64,000 nt of DNA from Gracilimonas sp. GTDB lineage: Bacteria > Bacteroidota > Rhodothermia > Balneolales > Balneolaceae. The notes under the pieces were generated by a model. That model did not search any database, was not told where the DNA came from, and saw nothing but the letters and a program-made list of their open reading frames with translations. The stretch spans positions 558,001-622,000 of the forward strand of contig NZ_JAEPPI010000001.1 in assembly GCF_017641085.1 (NCBI RefSeq). Reading direction: 5' to 3'. The first letter of the stretch is position 1; every line of letters begins with the position of its first letter. Positions 46,145 to 55,803 of the stretch are shown one piece after another. Made by a program: the position numbers and the translations under genes.

Positions 46145-47206
46145 TTAGAGCCTACCCTTCAGCTTCAAAATCCGGGACACAGATTCATCAATTCTTTCCT
46201 CCGAAATTTCTCCTTCCTCAACAAGTTGCTCCACGGCAGAAATGCAATCGTTGAGTTCCACCTGTTCTTTAAGCAGGTTGTTGCCAAAGCAGAAGATATC
46301 GAGGCCTGCTTTCAATCCTTCTTCCAGTGATTCTTTAAGGGAATAATGATCGGAAATGGCCCTCATCTGCATATCGTCAGAGATGATCACTCCGCTGAAA
46401 CCCAGGTTTTTTCTTAACAGATTCTTTAACACATTTCTCGAAAGGGTGGCAGGCACAACTTCATCCATATCATTATGGAAGATGTGTGCGGTCATAATCA
46501 TAGTGCAAAGTCCTTCATTAATTAACGCCTCATAAGGCTCCAGTTCATGTTCCTCCCACGTGTGTGTGATGTCAACGAAACCGGCATGGGTATCACCTTC
46601 GGCGCTGCCATGTCCGGGAAAATGCTTGCAACAGGTTTGTATGTTTTCCTGCTGATGCCCTTTGATGTAAGCTCGTGCATGCCGGGTTACTTTTTCCGGC
46701 GAAGACCCGAATGAACGTTCTCTCTTTGCAATGATGGAGCTGTCGGGGTTGGAGCTTAAATCAAGCACCGGGGCAAAATTGAGGTTAATACCGGCTTCAG
46801 ATAGTGTTTTGGCGATATGCCGGGAATGCAATTCAGTGTATTCTTCATCGTCTTTCTCACCTAACTTCTGATGGGAGATGGTTTCCGGGAAGCCGTACTC
46901 GGGCTTCAGCCGGTTTATGAGTCCGCCTTCCTGATCAATGCCAATTAAAAGAGGGGTTTCGGAAGAAGCTTGTAATGCTTTTGTAAGGCTGCGAACCTGT
47001 TCAGGCGACTTGATATTATGAACCGGTTGGTCATGAACCATATCTTTATCAAATAGAATAACTCCGCCCGGTTTGTGTTCTTTAATCATGTTCAGAACTT
47101 CCGAATCTTCAGATATGTCATTCCCCCTGAATCCCATTAAAAAAAGCTGGCCAATTTTTTCTTTAAGACTTAGTTCGCTTACGGTACCTAGGTTGCTGTT
47201 GGGCAT
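46145..47206 (-). CDS. nagZ: Glycoside hydrolase family 3 beta-N-acetylhexosaminidase (NagZ), cytoplasmic type
   Basis: 353 aa without signal peptide or sorting domain. NagZ motifs are EKIGQLFLMGFRG, GGVILFDKDM, LIGIDQEGGLINRL and KHFPGHGSAEGDTHAGFVDI, which carries the Asp-His catalytic dyad, then the nucleophile region GVIISDDMQMRAI. It removes GlcNAc from GlcNAc-anhydroMurNAc peptides in the cytoplasm. Its lack of signal contrasts with the sorted homolog at 62711. It is divergent from the NamZ-like gene, which starts 111 bases away. Confidence 0.92.
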   Translation of the reverse strand: MPNSNLGTVSELSLKEKIGQLFLMGFRGNDISEDSEVLNMIKEHKPGGVILFDKDMVHDQPVHNIKSPEQVRSLTKALQASSETPLLIGIDQEGGLINRLKPEYGFPETISHQKLGEKDDEEYTELHSRHIAKTLSEAGINLNFAPVLDLSSNPDSSIIAKRERSFGSSPEKVTRHARAYIKGHQQENIQTCCKHFPGHGSAEGDTHAGFVDITHTWEEHELEPYEALINEGLCTMIMTAHIFHNDMDEVVPATLSRNVLKNLLRKNLGFSGVIISDDMQMRAISDHYSLKESLEEGLKAGLDIFCFGNNLLKEQVELNDCISAVEQLVEEGEISEERIDESVSRILKLKGRL

Positions 47207-47316
47207 GTGCTTGAAGGGGTTTCTATTTTTTACAAGTAGTAATCATTCGTGCCTGAAGTTCAGGTTGAGAATGTATAACTTCAACAGCTTAAAATGAAAA
47301 AAAGATCACTCTTATT

Positions 47317-48561
47317 ATGATGAAAAAAGCTCTGCTCGTTCTGCTGGTAAGTTTTTTGGGATATTCAAACGGCTTCACTCAGCATACTAACCAAGTTAAA
47401 ACCGGAATTGAAGTGTTGGCTGAAAACAACTTCGAATTATTGAAAGGAAAAAGAGTTGGAGTTATCACTAACGCCACCGGAGTCAATGCTGATCTTGTAT
47501 CTACTGTGGATCTTATTTACAACGCTCCGGGTGTGGAGCTCACGGCTTTATACGGGCCGGAACACGGGGTAAGAGGAGAGTTCGCCGCCGGTGACAAGGT
47601 TGATACCTATGTGGATGAAGCAACCGGTGTAACCGTGTTTTCACTATATGGAGCAACCCGCAAGCCAACTCCGGAAATGCTGGAGAATGTGGATGTGCTG
47701 GTTTATGATATTCAGGACATCGGCGTTCGTTCGTACACCTACATCAGTACAATGGGGCTGGCCATGGAAGCTGCCGCAGAGCATGACCTTGAGTTTGTGG
47801 TGCTCGACCGTCCCAATCCACTGGGTGGAGAAAAGGTGGAAGGCAATATTGTGGAAGAAGGATATTTTTCTTTTGTGAGTCAGTTTCCGGTTCCCTATAT
47901 CTATGGGCTTACTCCGGGTGAAGTAGCCAAAATGATCAACAAAGAAGGCTGGCTGGCTAATGGCAAACAATGTAATCTTACCGTTGTGGAAATGGAAGGC
48001 TGGAACCGCTCTATGACCTTTGACGAAACGGGATTGCCCTGGGTGCCCACATCACCGCATATTCCGCATGAGTATTCCGCTTACTTTTATGTGGCCACAG
48101 GTATTATGGGAGAGTTGGGAGTATTCTCGGAAGGTGTTGGATATACGCTTCCTTTCCAGGTGTTTGCCGCCGAGTGGATTGATGAAGGTGAGCTTGCCGA
48201 CCGCATGAATGCCCTGGATATACCGGGAGTGGTATTTCGCCCCATTGTTTTTAAGCCTTTTTATGGAAGAGATCAGGGCAAGACCTTACATGGTGTTCAG
48301 ATTCATTTCAGCGACTACACGCAAGCTCATTTGATGAAGCTACAGTTCTGGTTTATGCAGGTTCATAAAGAAATGTATCCGGACAAGGATGTTTTTGAAA
48401 TGGGCAAAAACCGATGGAGTATGTTTGAGAAAGTAACCGGAACCGATCAAATACGTAAGCGGTTCAGCCAAAATTATAAGGTTTCAGACATCTCGGAATA
48501 CCTTTCCAAAGATATAGCCTCCTTCAAAGAGAAATCACAAAACTATTATCTATACAAGTAA
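47317..48561 (+). CDS. DUF1343 exo-beta-N-acetylmuramidase (NamZ-like)
   Basis: 414 aa with signal peptide (about 1-22, ending NGFTQ). Family motifs are GKRVGVITNATGVN, LYGPEHGVRGEFAAGDKV, VYDIQDIGVRSYTYISTM, VVLDRPNPLGG and LPWVPTSPHIP. NamZ of this family removes terminal MurNAc from peptidoglycan fragments. Predicted periplasmic. The amidase gene follows after 3 bases, so they form one unit: strip peptides, then release MurNAc. Confidence 0.9.
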   Translation: MMKKALLVLLVSFLGYSNGFTQHTNQVKTGIEVLAENNFELLKGKRVGVITNATGVNADLVSTVDLIYNAPGVELTALYGPEHGVRGEFAAGDKVDTYVDEATGVTVFSLYGATRKPTPEMLENVDVLVYDIQDIGVRSYTYISTMGLAMEAAAEHDLEFVVLDRPNPLGGEKVEGNIVEEGYFSFVSQFPVPYIYGLTPGEVAKMINKEGWLANGKQCNLTVVEMEGWNRSMTFDETGLPWVPTSPHIPHEYSAYFYVATGIMGELGVFSEGVGYTLPFQVFAAEWIDEGELADRMNALDIPGVVFRPIVFKPFYGRDQGKTLHGVQIHFSDYTQAHLMKLQFWFMQVHKEMYPDKDVFEMGKNRWSMFEKVTGTDQIRKRFSQNYKVSDISEYLSKDIASFKEKSQNYYLYK

Positions 48562-48564
48562 TTC

Positions 48565-50424
48565 ATGAAGTATTTAAGTTTATTAGCCGCCTTTCTGGTT
48601 GTACAGTTTACTCCACAAAACCTGCAAGCCCAGGTCGATTCTGTCAGGGTTGATACGGTACAGGCCGACACTACCATCGCAGTCAGCGATTCTCTTTACC
48701 TGAATATTGTTATTCCTGAAACCGATACGGTTACCTACAGTTTTTCGCGATATCGTGTTGCAGCTAACACGAACCCCGCTGCAAATGCGTATATAAACGG
48801 GAAGCCGGTGAAGGTGTACGAAAGCGGTGCATTCATTGATATGATGGGGCATCGGTCGGATACCACCGAAATAGAATTCAGAGTAGAACTGAACGGCGAG
48901 GAACTGACCAAAACCATGTACCTGGTACGTCCGGAGTCTCCGGAACCATTAGATACCAAGGGAAATGTAATTTCTGACCGGATGATGAAACCATCCAGCG
49001 AGCTTTGGCTGGTAACCGGAGAAACACTGGACGTGCAATTTTTGGGTTCGCCCGGAAAAGAAGTGGTCTTCAATATCGATTACTTCAAGAATAATATCCC
49101 CATGAAAGAAGTACCCGAAGAAATTGCCGGTATTGAAGGACTTTATAAAGGAAGCTACACCGTGAAACCCGGTGACAAGGTAAGGGACAAACATATCACC
49201 TTTAAAATGAAAAAGGGTTTGTTCGGGTATGAGAAGAAAAAAAGTGAATATACCGTCAGTTTTAACAACTTCTCCCGCGTTGCGGAAGTGATGGATGAAA
49301 ATGCCTACCTGAACATTGGCATGGGTACCGACCGCCTCGGAGGAGCTCGTTATGGCTCCCTTGAACCGGGAGTAAAACTCAATATCACCGGTCGCAAAGC
49401 CGATAATTACCGGGTACAGTTATCCAAAAGCCTGAGCGCCTGGATACCGGTTCGGTTTGTTGAACTTCAGAATGAGTACACTCCCCCGGCCACATCCCTT
49501 ACAGGAAATATCAGGGTGTCGGGCAGAGATAAATCAGATATGATTTCGCTCACGCTTTCTCAAAAACTGCCGTATATCACCTACCAGGAGCTGGAACCGA
49601 ATGTAATTATTGTTGATGTATTTGGGGCTACGTCCAACACCAACTGGAAGATTAAGCACAACAGTTCACAAGGCATCAAAAATGTAACCTGGAATCAGGT
49701 TGAGGATGATCGTTTCCGGCTGGAGATTGAGCTGAATCACAGCCAAAACTGGGGATATACCGTAGGGTACGGCTGGGGTTCTCAGCTGAATGTGGAAGTA
49801 AAAAGGCCTCCGGTTGTTACCAATTTCAATAGTCCGCTCGACGGCAGAACCATTTCGGTTGATGCGGGTCATGGCGGTGACAATCGCGGATCCTTAGGAG
49901 CTGCGGGGAATCTTGAAAAGGATGTTACCCTGAAGCTGTCTTACCTGGTGAAAGAGCTGCTCGAGGAAAGGGGAGCCAAGGTGGTACTACCCCGAACCGA
50001 TGACAGCTATGTGTATATGAGCGAGAGAAAAGAGATCACTATTGAGGAAGATGCAGACCTGCTCGTCAGTATTCACACAAATTCAATTGGGTATGGAAGT
50101 GATCCGCTTGATGTGAGGGGAACCGGTTCTTTCTACAAGCATATCGCCTTTAAACCGCTTGCCGCTATTATGTATGATAAGATGATGGAGCTGGGCTTTA
50201 AAGACTACGGGCTGACCGGTAGTTTTAACTTCTCCCTGAATGCACCCACTGAGTTTCCGAATGTATTGGTAGAAACGGCTTTTATTTCAAACCCGGAAGA
50301 GGAAATATTATTAACTGATCCGGATTTCCAGCAGAAAATTGCTGAACAAATTGTGAAGGGACTCGAAGAGTTTTACCTGCAGCACGGATACCTTGAAACG
50401 GTGTCAGATATGCCTGATAAATAG
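48565..50424 (+). CDS. N-acetylmuramoyl-L-alanine amidase (AmiC type) with SH3-like and AMIN-like N-domains
   Basis: 619 aa with signal peptide (about 1-22, ending NLQAQ). An unassigned beta-rich region precedes an SH3-like module (about 245-305, AYLNIGMGTDRLGG, SAWIPVRFVEL) and an AMIN-like beta-sandwich (about 312-415). The amidase_3 domain covers about 425-610 (ISVDAGHGGDNRGSLGA, LVSIHTNS, PNVLVETAFISNPEEE) with zinc ligands and the catalytic Glu present. It cuts stem peptides from MurNAc. No sorting domain. Three bases after the NamZ-like gene. Confidence 0.92.
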   Translation: MKYLSLLAAFLVVQFTPQNLQAQVDSVRVDTVQADTTIAVSDSLYLNIVIPETDTVTYSFSRYRVAANTNPAANAYINGKPVKVYESGAFIDMMGHRSDTTEIEFRVELNGEELTKTMYLVRPESPEPLDTKGNVISDRMMKPSSELWLVTGETLDVQFLGSPGKEVVFNIDYFKNNIPMKEVPEEIAGIEGLYKGSYTVKPGDKVRDKHITFKMKKGLFGYEKKKSEYTVSFNNFSRVAEVMDENAYLNIGMGTDRLGGARYGSLEPGVKLNITGRKADNYRVQLSKSLSAWIPVRFVELQNEYTPPATSLTGNIRVSGRDKSDMISLTLSQKLPYITYQELEPNVIIVDVFGATSNTNWKIKHNSSQGIKNVTWNQVEDDRFRLEIELNHSQNWGYTVGYGWGSQLNVEVKRPPVVTNFNSPLDGRTISVDAGHGGDNRGSLGAAGNLEKDVTLKLSYLVKELLEERGAKVVLPRTDDSYVYMSERKEITIEEDADLLVSIHTNSIGYGSDPLDVRGTGSFYKHIAFKPLAAIMYDKMMELGFKDYGLTGSFNFSLNAPTEFPNVLVETAFISNPEEEILLTDPDFQQKIAEQIVKGLEEFYLQHGYLETVSDMPDK

Positions 50425-50658
50425 AAGAGGTGTTTGGTAATAAGTAATAGAGTCCTTAAATAATGAGAGTTAGATGAGTAAGAATAAGCTTCCGCTTTCG
50501 TCCGACCGCTTTAGGAAAGAGTTTAAATTAGCAATACAAGGTTTGGCGGCCTGTCGATTAGAACAGGCATAAGTTAAGACTTAATCTCGTAACGATGCTC
50601 CGTCTCTAAATAAGTGCGTTTCTATCTTAAATTCATTCTTGCCAATTACTTAACATCC

Positions 50659-50673
50659 TGAGGCTCAGCCTCA
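50659..50673. repeat. Perfect 15-base palindrome TGAGGCT-C-AGCCTCA
   Basis: Lies in the 322-bp spacer between two convergent amidase genes (50425-50746), 6 bases before the terminator-like hairpin at 50680. No other feature is recognised in the rest of that spacer. Confidence 0.6.
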
Positions 50674-50679
50674 CAACCG

Positions 50680-50710
50680 GGTGCCGCAGCAGAGCGGCGG
50701 CACCTGTTTT
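50680..50710 (+). terminator. Terminator-like hairpin between convergent amidase genes
   Basis: Perfect 8-bp GC-rich stem GGTGCCGC (50680-50687) and GCGGCACC (50697-50704), followed by TGTTTT. The T-run is short and the upstream stop is 255 bases away, so function as terminator is only likely. Confidence 0.5.
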
Positions 50711-50746
50711 AAATGAATAATTAGGGTATCTAAGCTGCCGGGTTCT

Positions 50747-53251
50747 TTATTTAAGCAGAGTCATTTTCTTGGAAATGGTACCCGACTTCGTAACCAATCG
50801 ATAGATATACACTCCACTTGATAGTCTTGAAGCGTCAAACTGAATAGTATGAAACCCTTTTGATTTGACCCCGGAGTAAACGGTGGCTACTTCCCGTCCC
50901 AGCATGTCGTAGATCTTCAGGTTAACGTCACTCTGTTGGGGCAATCCAAAACTGATGTTAGTGGAAGGGTTAAATGGGTTCGGATAATTCTGCTTCAGCT
51001 CAATTTGGTTGGGTACATCTGAAAGAAGCTCATCATTGGGTTCGTTTGAAGTAGCGAGCCCCATCTCAACCGCTCTGAGATCATCAAATACAATAAAACC
51101 TTTTGTTGGCTGCCCGTCGGTGTAGGTCATCTGAAAGCTGTCCAAATACAGGTTTCCATTCAGCGTTCCGTTCCCATTTACCCATGCAACCACGCTGTCT
51201 TGAGTGAGGTCCCATGAAACCAATTTCCAGCCCAACCAATCTACAGTGTACCAGGAACTCCCTTCGAGCTCTCCATTGCCGTCGCGAAGCATGAACCTGA
51301 ATTTATTGCCATTCCCATCACCGAATACATAGGTTTGAAGAACAAGATCATTAGTGAACTTAGGAGTAGTGACACTGCCACGATATTGACGAATAAGGTT
51401 TGCAGTGCTGGTAGTATCCCAGCCGTAATTCACCCTCATAGACTGACTGCTGTTAGTCAAAAGGTTGACTTCAGCGGTGCTGATTTCCAGGCTGGTTTCT
51501 TCGGGGATATAACCGTCCGTGCTTCCGCTTTGAGAGGGCTCCCACCAGGCTGAAATTCCATCTTCAAAATCATCAACAACGGTTTCATTTATAATGTCCT
51601 GATCTCCGGTAGGGAAGGTTCGTACTACATCAGATCCGAGACTGTTTCCAACCGTATCACTGATCGATTTGGAGAACGTGAGGGTGTAATTCCGGGATTT
51701 ATCGAGTCTCTCGGAAGGGAAGAAGTTAAGTACACTTCGATTACCTATGGTATAATAAACGGTTTCACCGAGAACGGTGTAGTCGCTTTTGCTCACTTCG
51801 ATGGTTTTGTTATCAAAAAGTGCGGTATCCAGTGGCTCATCAAAAGTGGCGCTAATGATAGGCCGGAGTTCGTTCAGTTGGGTATTGGTTGGGCGAATAT
51901 CAGAAATAGCCGGAGGAATAATATCGACCGGACCGGTCTCGAAGGCAACGGTGTAAGAATCACCCTGCGTGCCATCGGCATTGCCGTCAATGTTATGAGC
52001 ATAGGATGATTTGTCGGTTGCCGTAGAATCAATTGTAAGGGTGTAACTGCTTTCAAAGTCAAAATTAGCCGTGGAAATACTCAGCTTCTTATCTGAATTC
52101 CACGTGAGGGTATAGTCGGCTTCAGGCGTGAGGGATAAGGCATTTTCTACCGCAGTTCGATCCATAGACCGGCTGAAATTGAGTACGAGTGCTTCCCCGG
52201 GATTAATCTCATCGTCATCCCCAATGGAAGTAGATGCCACAAAGGGAGGGATGTTTGAAACCAATGCCACATCGGTAAAGGTGAAATCGGTAGAAATGAT
52301 GTTGGTATCAACGGTATCAGTGTAAAATCCTTCCGCTTCAACAATGATTTGAGCGGGCCCGTTTTCGAGGTCTTCTATATAGTAAAAACCGTTTTGCAAG
52401 TCGCCGGGGTTTGCAGCGTAATTGTTGAACAGGGATTCAAAAGTATCGGTGGTATAGGTAGAATCGCCAACTGATACAACGGCCCCATTAACTGGAAGCC
52501 CGCCATCAGCATCGGTGATGTACCCGGTAGCAATGCCAACCGGAGGTCGTTCCACATCCAGGTAGTCCAGAATAGACCAGAAAAAGGATTGTGCTTCCAG
52601 TCGCTTCCAGTCCGCATTTAAGTTTCGTTTTTGCTGGGTAGGATTTGTATGAAATCCGGCTTCACTCAATACAGAAGCCATGTTGGTTGTTCTGTTTACA
52701 AAGAGGTACGGGAACTGATTGCTGTGATTATCAACAGAGCTGCCCTGATAGAAATTACGATCGGCCCAATTCCCGATGGTAGGTATCCGCATGGCATCGG
52801 TGAGCTCAATTTCCATAATGTCGCCCATTTCTTTTCCTCCGTTCGGAGTTTTCTCAACGGTTTGTCCATTTGAACGCCAACCGCCATGTAGAAACAATGT
52901 GTTGTTTGCAGTATTTGAGCCTGCGTTGCTGTGAATGGAGTGAAAGAAGTCGGCACCGGTTGCGTTGGCAAGATCATCTCTCTGAGACAGAGGAACCTGC
53001 TGAGAATCACTTGTCCGGCTAATGTACACGGTGTCGATGTCGGTTTGGGTGAGCAGCATTTCACGAAGAGCCAGCCCTACACGAAGTACTTTCTCAGCTT
53101 CCGAATAGTTGTAAAGTCCCATGTTTTCCGTTTGGCTGTGCCCCGGATCAAGAAAAATAGAAAAGCCTTCGAGTCCTGTTACGGTCTGGGCTTTAACCGG
53201 GGCCGTACTTAAAAGTGCTGCAAATGCTAAAAGGGATAGAAAATACTTCAT
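50747..53251 (-). CDS. Secreted N-acetylmuramoyl-L-alanine amidase with Ig-like domains and type IX sorting domain
   Basis: 834 aa with signal peptide (about 1-21, ending PVKAQ). The amidase_3 domain covers about 28-235 (FSIFLDPGHSQTENMG, FHSIHSNAG, ASVLSEAGFHTNPTQQ). A carboxypeptidase-regulatory-like module (about 240-335), two Ig-like domains of the big-5 type (about 335-560) and a carbohydrate-binding-like sandwich (about 565-740) follow. The end is the sorting module (KQNYPNPFNPSTNI, SKKMTLLK). It would act on peptidoglycan outside the cell, unlike the AmiC-type neighbour. Lies 43 bases after the TolB-like gene on the same strand. Confidence 0.88.
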   Translation of the reverse strand: MKYFLSLLAFAALLSTAPVKAQTVTGLEGFSIFLDPGHSQTENMGLYNYSEAEKVLRVGLALREMLLTQTDIDTVYISRTSDSQQVPLSQRDDLANATGADFFHSIHSNAGSNTANNTLFLHGGWRSNGQTVEKTPNGGKEMGDIMEIELTDAMRIPTIGNWADRNFYQGSSVDNHSNQFPYLFVNRTTNMASVLSEAGFHTNPTQQKRNLNADWKRLEAQSFFWSILDYLDVERPPVGIATGYITDADGGLPVNGAVVSVGDSTYTTDTFESLFNNYAANPGDLQNGFYYIEDLENGPAQIIVEAEGFYTDTVDTNIISTDFTFTDVALVSNIPPFVASTSIGDDDEINPGEALVLNFSRSMDRTAVENALSLTPEADYTLTWNSDKKLSISTANFDFESSYTLTIDSTATDKSSYAHNIDGNADGTQGDSYTVAFETGPVDIIPPAISDIRPTNTQLNELRPIISATFDEPLDTALFDNKTIEVSKSDYTVLGETVYYTIGNRSVLNFFPSERLDKSRNYTLTFSKSISDTVGNSLGSDVVRTFPTGDQDIINETVVDDFEDGISAWWEPSQSGSTDGYIPEETSLEISTAEVNLLTNSSQSMRVNYGWDTTSTANLIRQYRGSVTTPKFTNDLVLQTYVFGDGNGNKFRFMLRDGNGELEGSSWYTVDWLGWKLVSWDLTQDSVVAWVNGNGTLNGNLYLDSFQMTYTDGQPTKGFIVFDDLRAVEMGLATSNEPNDELLSDVPNQIELKQNYPNPFNPSTNISFGLPQQSDVNLKIYDMLGREVATVYSGVKSKGFHTIQFDASRLSSGVYIYRLVTKSGTISKKMTLLK

Positions 53252-53294
53252 AATGCCGTGTGTGGATGGTTGCTGATTGATTATACGGGATGAA

Positions 53295-54254
53295 TTAATA
53301 GCTGATATTCAGGATGTAAATACTTCCATCATCGGGGCTGTCGAAGGCTATTTGGTCACCTTGAGGAGACCAGTCAGGGTTCATAGCTATTATATCCGTT
53401 GATGAAGTCAGGTTAATTCGCTCTTCTCCATCAATGCTCAAAGCATATAGGTCTGATTTGGTGTAGTTGTGTCCGTCATCTTCGGCAACCATCGCCACCA
53501 GGTATTGACTGTCGGGCGACCATTTTGCCCGGTTAGCTTTACCCAGATCCATAAGGTTGGTACCGTCAATATTCATTACGAATAAGTTGCCCCCGTACAC
53601 TTCAAAGGCCAGTTTTTTACCGTCCGGCGATACTTCCAGGTTCAGGTATTGGGCATCATCAAAAGGGGAGATATTCTCGGTGCTGTTTTCCGGGACTTTA
53701 CCTTTAGCAATCTGGTTCGACTTCAATACATAAAAAGGTTTGGTGACCGAAGCTTTTTGCTGGGTAGAAATTTCTTTGCCAGAGTCGAACGATTCAATAT
53801 CATTATCAGAAATAAGCACTACCTGCCGGTCATAATTGGCCCACTTTGGAATGGTTGGCATTTGATCTCTGAACTCAGTCAGCTGCTCAGGTTCTTTGCC
53901 ATTGGTGTGGTAAATCTTAACAGCGAGTTTTCTTCTTTTATTCTGAAACTCTGAAACCCGGGTCAAAATAGATTCGGAATCAGACGACCATGAGAAGCCG
54001 TACCCGGCCGATTCATCTGTAATCTGCTGCATGTTTGAACCGTCCGTATCTGCTATCCAAAGTCCCTGCTGCCGCGATGAAGTGAAAGCTATTTTGGTTC
54101 CGTCAGGTGACCAAACCGGGTTCATAAAATCAGAACCTTCCACACTTATCAATTTTTGTGGATTTCCATTCGGAGCTGGCTGAGCAATGGCTGTTACGGA
54201 TAAAGTAATCACCAGCAGAAGGGAGGTGATTATAGATGATATAGAAGAGTTCAT
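53295..54254 (-). CDS. TolB-like WD40/PD40 beta-propeller protein
   Basis: 319 aa from ATG 54254, chosen because the signal peptide (MNSSISSIITSLLLV...AIAQ) begins there; the frame is open to an ATG at 54284. Four to five PD40 repeats are seen (NPVWSPDGTKIAFTSSR, GFSWSSDSESILTR, LEVSPDGKKLAFEVYG, AKWSPDSQYLVAMV, NPDWSPQGDQIAFDS). Periplasmic or surface propeller that may bind proteins or glycans. It precedes the sorted amidase in the same direction and is probably co-transcribed. Confidence 0.82.
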   Translation of the reverse strand: MNSSISSIITSLLLVITLSVTAIAQPAPNGNPQKLISVEGSDFMNPVWSPDGTKIAFTSSRQQGLWIADTDGSNMQQITDESAGYGFSWSSDSESILTRVSEFQNKRRKLAVKIYHTNGKEPEQLTEFRDQMPTIPKWANYDRQVVLISDNDIESFDSGKEISTQQKASVTKPFYVLKSNQIAKGKVPENSTENISPFDDAQYLNLEVSPDGKKLAFEVYGGNLFVMNIDGTNLMDLGKANRAKWSPDSQYLVAMVAEDDGHNYTKSDLYALSIDGEERINLTSSTDIIAMNPDWSPQGDQIAFDSPDDGSIYILNISY

Positions 54255-54392
54255 ATTTTGGATTTTAAACGATTTACAGATCATAGTGGAGTAGGTAAAA
54301 ATGATGGAATTAGCTGTAAGATGCTACAAGGGAGCGCCTTAAAGATTTTATTCTTTGTAAAACTATCTTGTTGTAAAAACAGGTTTCGATGA

Positions 54393-55697
54393 TTAATTAT
54401 TCTCTGCTTCCTGCTTGTCTTTTTTCTTTCCAAAGTCAGGATCGATATCTACAAACTTTGTTACAATAAAAATCGGGATAGTGGCAATCATCACCCAGAT
54501 AAAGAAGTCGAGGTAGCCCAGCCATTCCTGCATAAAACCACTGATAGAGCCGGGGATCAACATACCAAGGGCCATAAACCCGGTTCCGAAAGCGTAATGT
54601 GCTGTTTTATTCTCGCCGCGGGCTATATAAATCAGAAACATCAGGAAAGCAGCGAAGCCAAATCCATATCCAAATTGTTCAATGGCTACAAAAGCACTGA
54701 TTAAAGTATAGGATTCCGGTTGGAAGTAGGCCAGAATCACATATACCAGGTTGGGCACGTTCATAGCAATAAGCATAGGCCAGAGCCAGTATTTAAGTCC
54801 TTTTCTTGAAATAACCACACCGCCGATAATGCCACCGATGGTCAGGGCAATCACGCCTATGGTTCCATAGATAAATCCTAAATCGGAAGTGGAGAGGCCT
54901 AGTCCTCCGGCATTAATTTCATCCAAAAAGAAAGGAGGCCCCATTTTCACGAGCTGACCTTCCGCAAACCGGTAAAACAGGATAAAAGCAAGCGCTACCC
55001 AGATTTGTTTCTTCTTAAAGAAATCGATGAATACTTTGAAAAAAGCTGCCAGTTGTTCTTTGGGGCTGTCATATTCTTCGGCATAGTCACCGGCAGGCTT
55101 GGGAATAGAAAGGGTGTGGTAGAGGGCAAAAACCGTCATAACCACAGCCAGGATACCAAAGGTTACGGCCCAGGCATAATCTACATCGGTTCCGCTTTCA
55201 ATCAGGTAACCGGCTAAAATAACCAGCGCCCCTTTACCGCTTATTATGGCAATGCGATAGAAGGTAGATCGGATCCCCACAAAAAAGGATTGCTTCTCTT
55301 CATTAAGGGCAATCATATAAAAACCGTCTGCGGCTATATCATGGGTTGCGGAAGCCAGGGCCAGCAGATAAAGCACGATAAGGCTAAAGGCAAAGAAAGA
55401 AGGAGTGAGCAATACAAGAGCCACGCCGGCAAAGGCGGCTCCCATCACAAACTGCATCCCTATGGTCCACCAGCGCTTGGTTTTGGTGTTCTCTACCAGT
55501 GGACTCCAGAATGGCTTAATAATCCACGGCAGGTACAGCAAACTGGTGTATAAACCAATCTCGGCATTAGAGATGTCAAGGTTTTGATACATGATTACCG
55601 AAACCTCTACCACCATGATGTAGGGAAGTCCCTGAGCGTAGTAGAGAGAAGGAATCCAAAACCATGGATTCTCTTTTAGCTTAGCTATTAAATTCAT
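54393..55697 (-). CDS. Major facilitator superfamily permease, AmpG-like
   Basis: 434 aa with about twelve membrane helices. AmpG-type features are YYAQGLPYIMVVEVSVIMY in helix 1, SLLYLPWIIKPFWSPLVE, and ATHDIAADGFYMIAL. AmpG imports GlcNAc-anhydroMurNAc peptides into the cytoplasm, where NagZ acts. Its place among amidases, NagZ and the NagB-like fusion supports a muropeptide permease, though related carriers move other ligands. The nearest upstream gene, the NagB-like fusion, ends in a terminator, so this gene probably has its own promoter. Confidence 0.83.
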   Translation of the reverse strand: MNLIAKLKENPWFWIPSLYYAQGLPYIMVVEVSVIMYQNLDISNAEIGLYTSLLYLPWIIKPFWSPLVENTKTKRWWTIGMQFVMGAAFAGVALVLLTPSFFAFSLIVLYLLALASATHDIAADGFYMIALNEEKQSFFVGIRSTFYRIAIISGKGALVILAGYLIESGTDVDYAWAVTFGILAVVMTVFALYHTLSIPKPAGDYAEEYDSPKEQLAAFFKVFIDFFKKKQIWVALAFILFYRFAEGQLVKMGPPFFLDEINAGGLGLSTSDLGFIYGTIGVIALTIGGIIGGVVISRKGLKYWLWPMLIAMNVPNLVYVILAYFQPESYTLISAFVAIEQFGYGFGFAAFLMFLIYIARGENKTAHYAFGTGFMALGMLIPGSISGFMQEWLGYLDFFIWVMIATIPIFIVTKFVDIDPDFGKKKDKQEAENN

Positions 55698-55753
55698 ATG
55701 CCGATGTTGATTTCATGGTTAAGCTTCAAAATGTCGAAGTCGGAATTATAGGT

Positions 55754-55788
55754 AAAAAAAAAGCGAAAGAAATATTTCTTTCGCTTTT
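55754..55788 (-). terminator. Rho-independent terminator after the NagB-like fusion gene
   Basis: A perfect 30-base palindrome (AAAAGCGAAAGAAAT and its complement, 55759-55788). On the minus strand it is followed by a run of T (complement of 55754-55762). It starts 16 bases after the NagB-like stop and separates it from the AmpG-like gene. Confidence 0.9.
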
Positions 55789-55803
55789 AAATGTTTAAAA
55801 ATG

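Noticed and set aside
50474-50572. 32-codon ATG-started frame in the spacer between the two amidase genes
   Set aside because: No ribosome binding site, no recognisable family and a length expected by chance.
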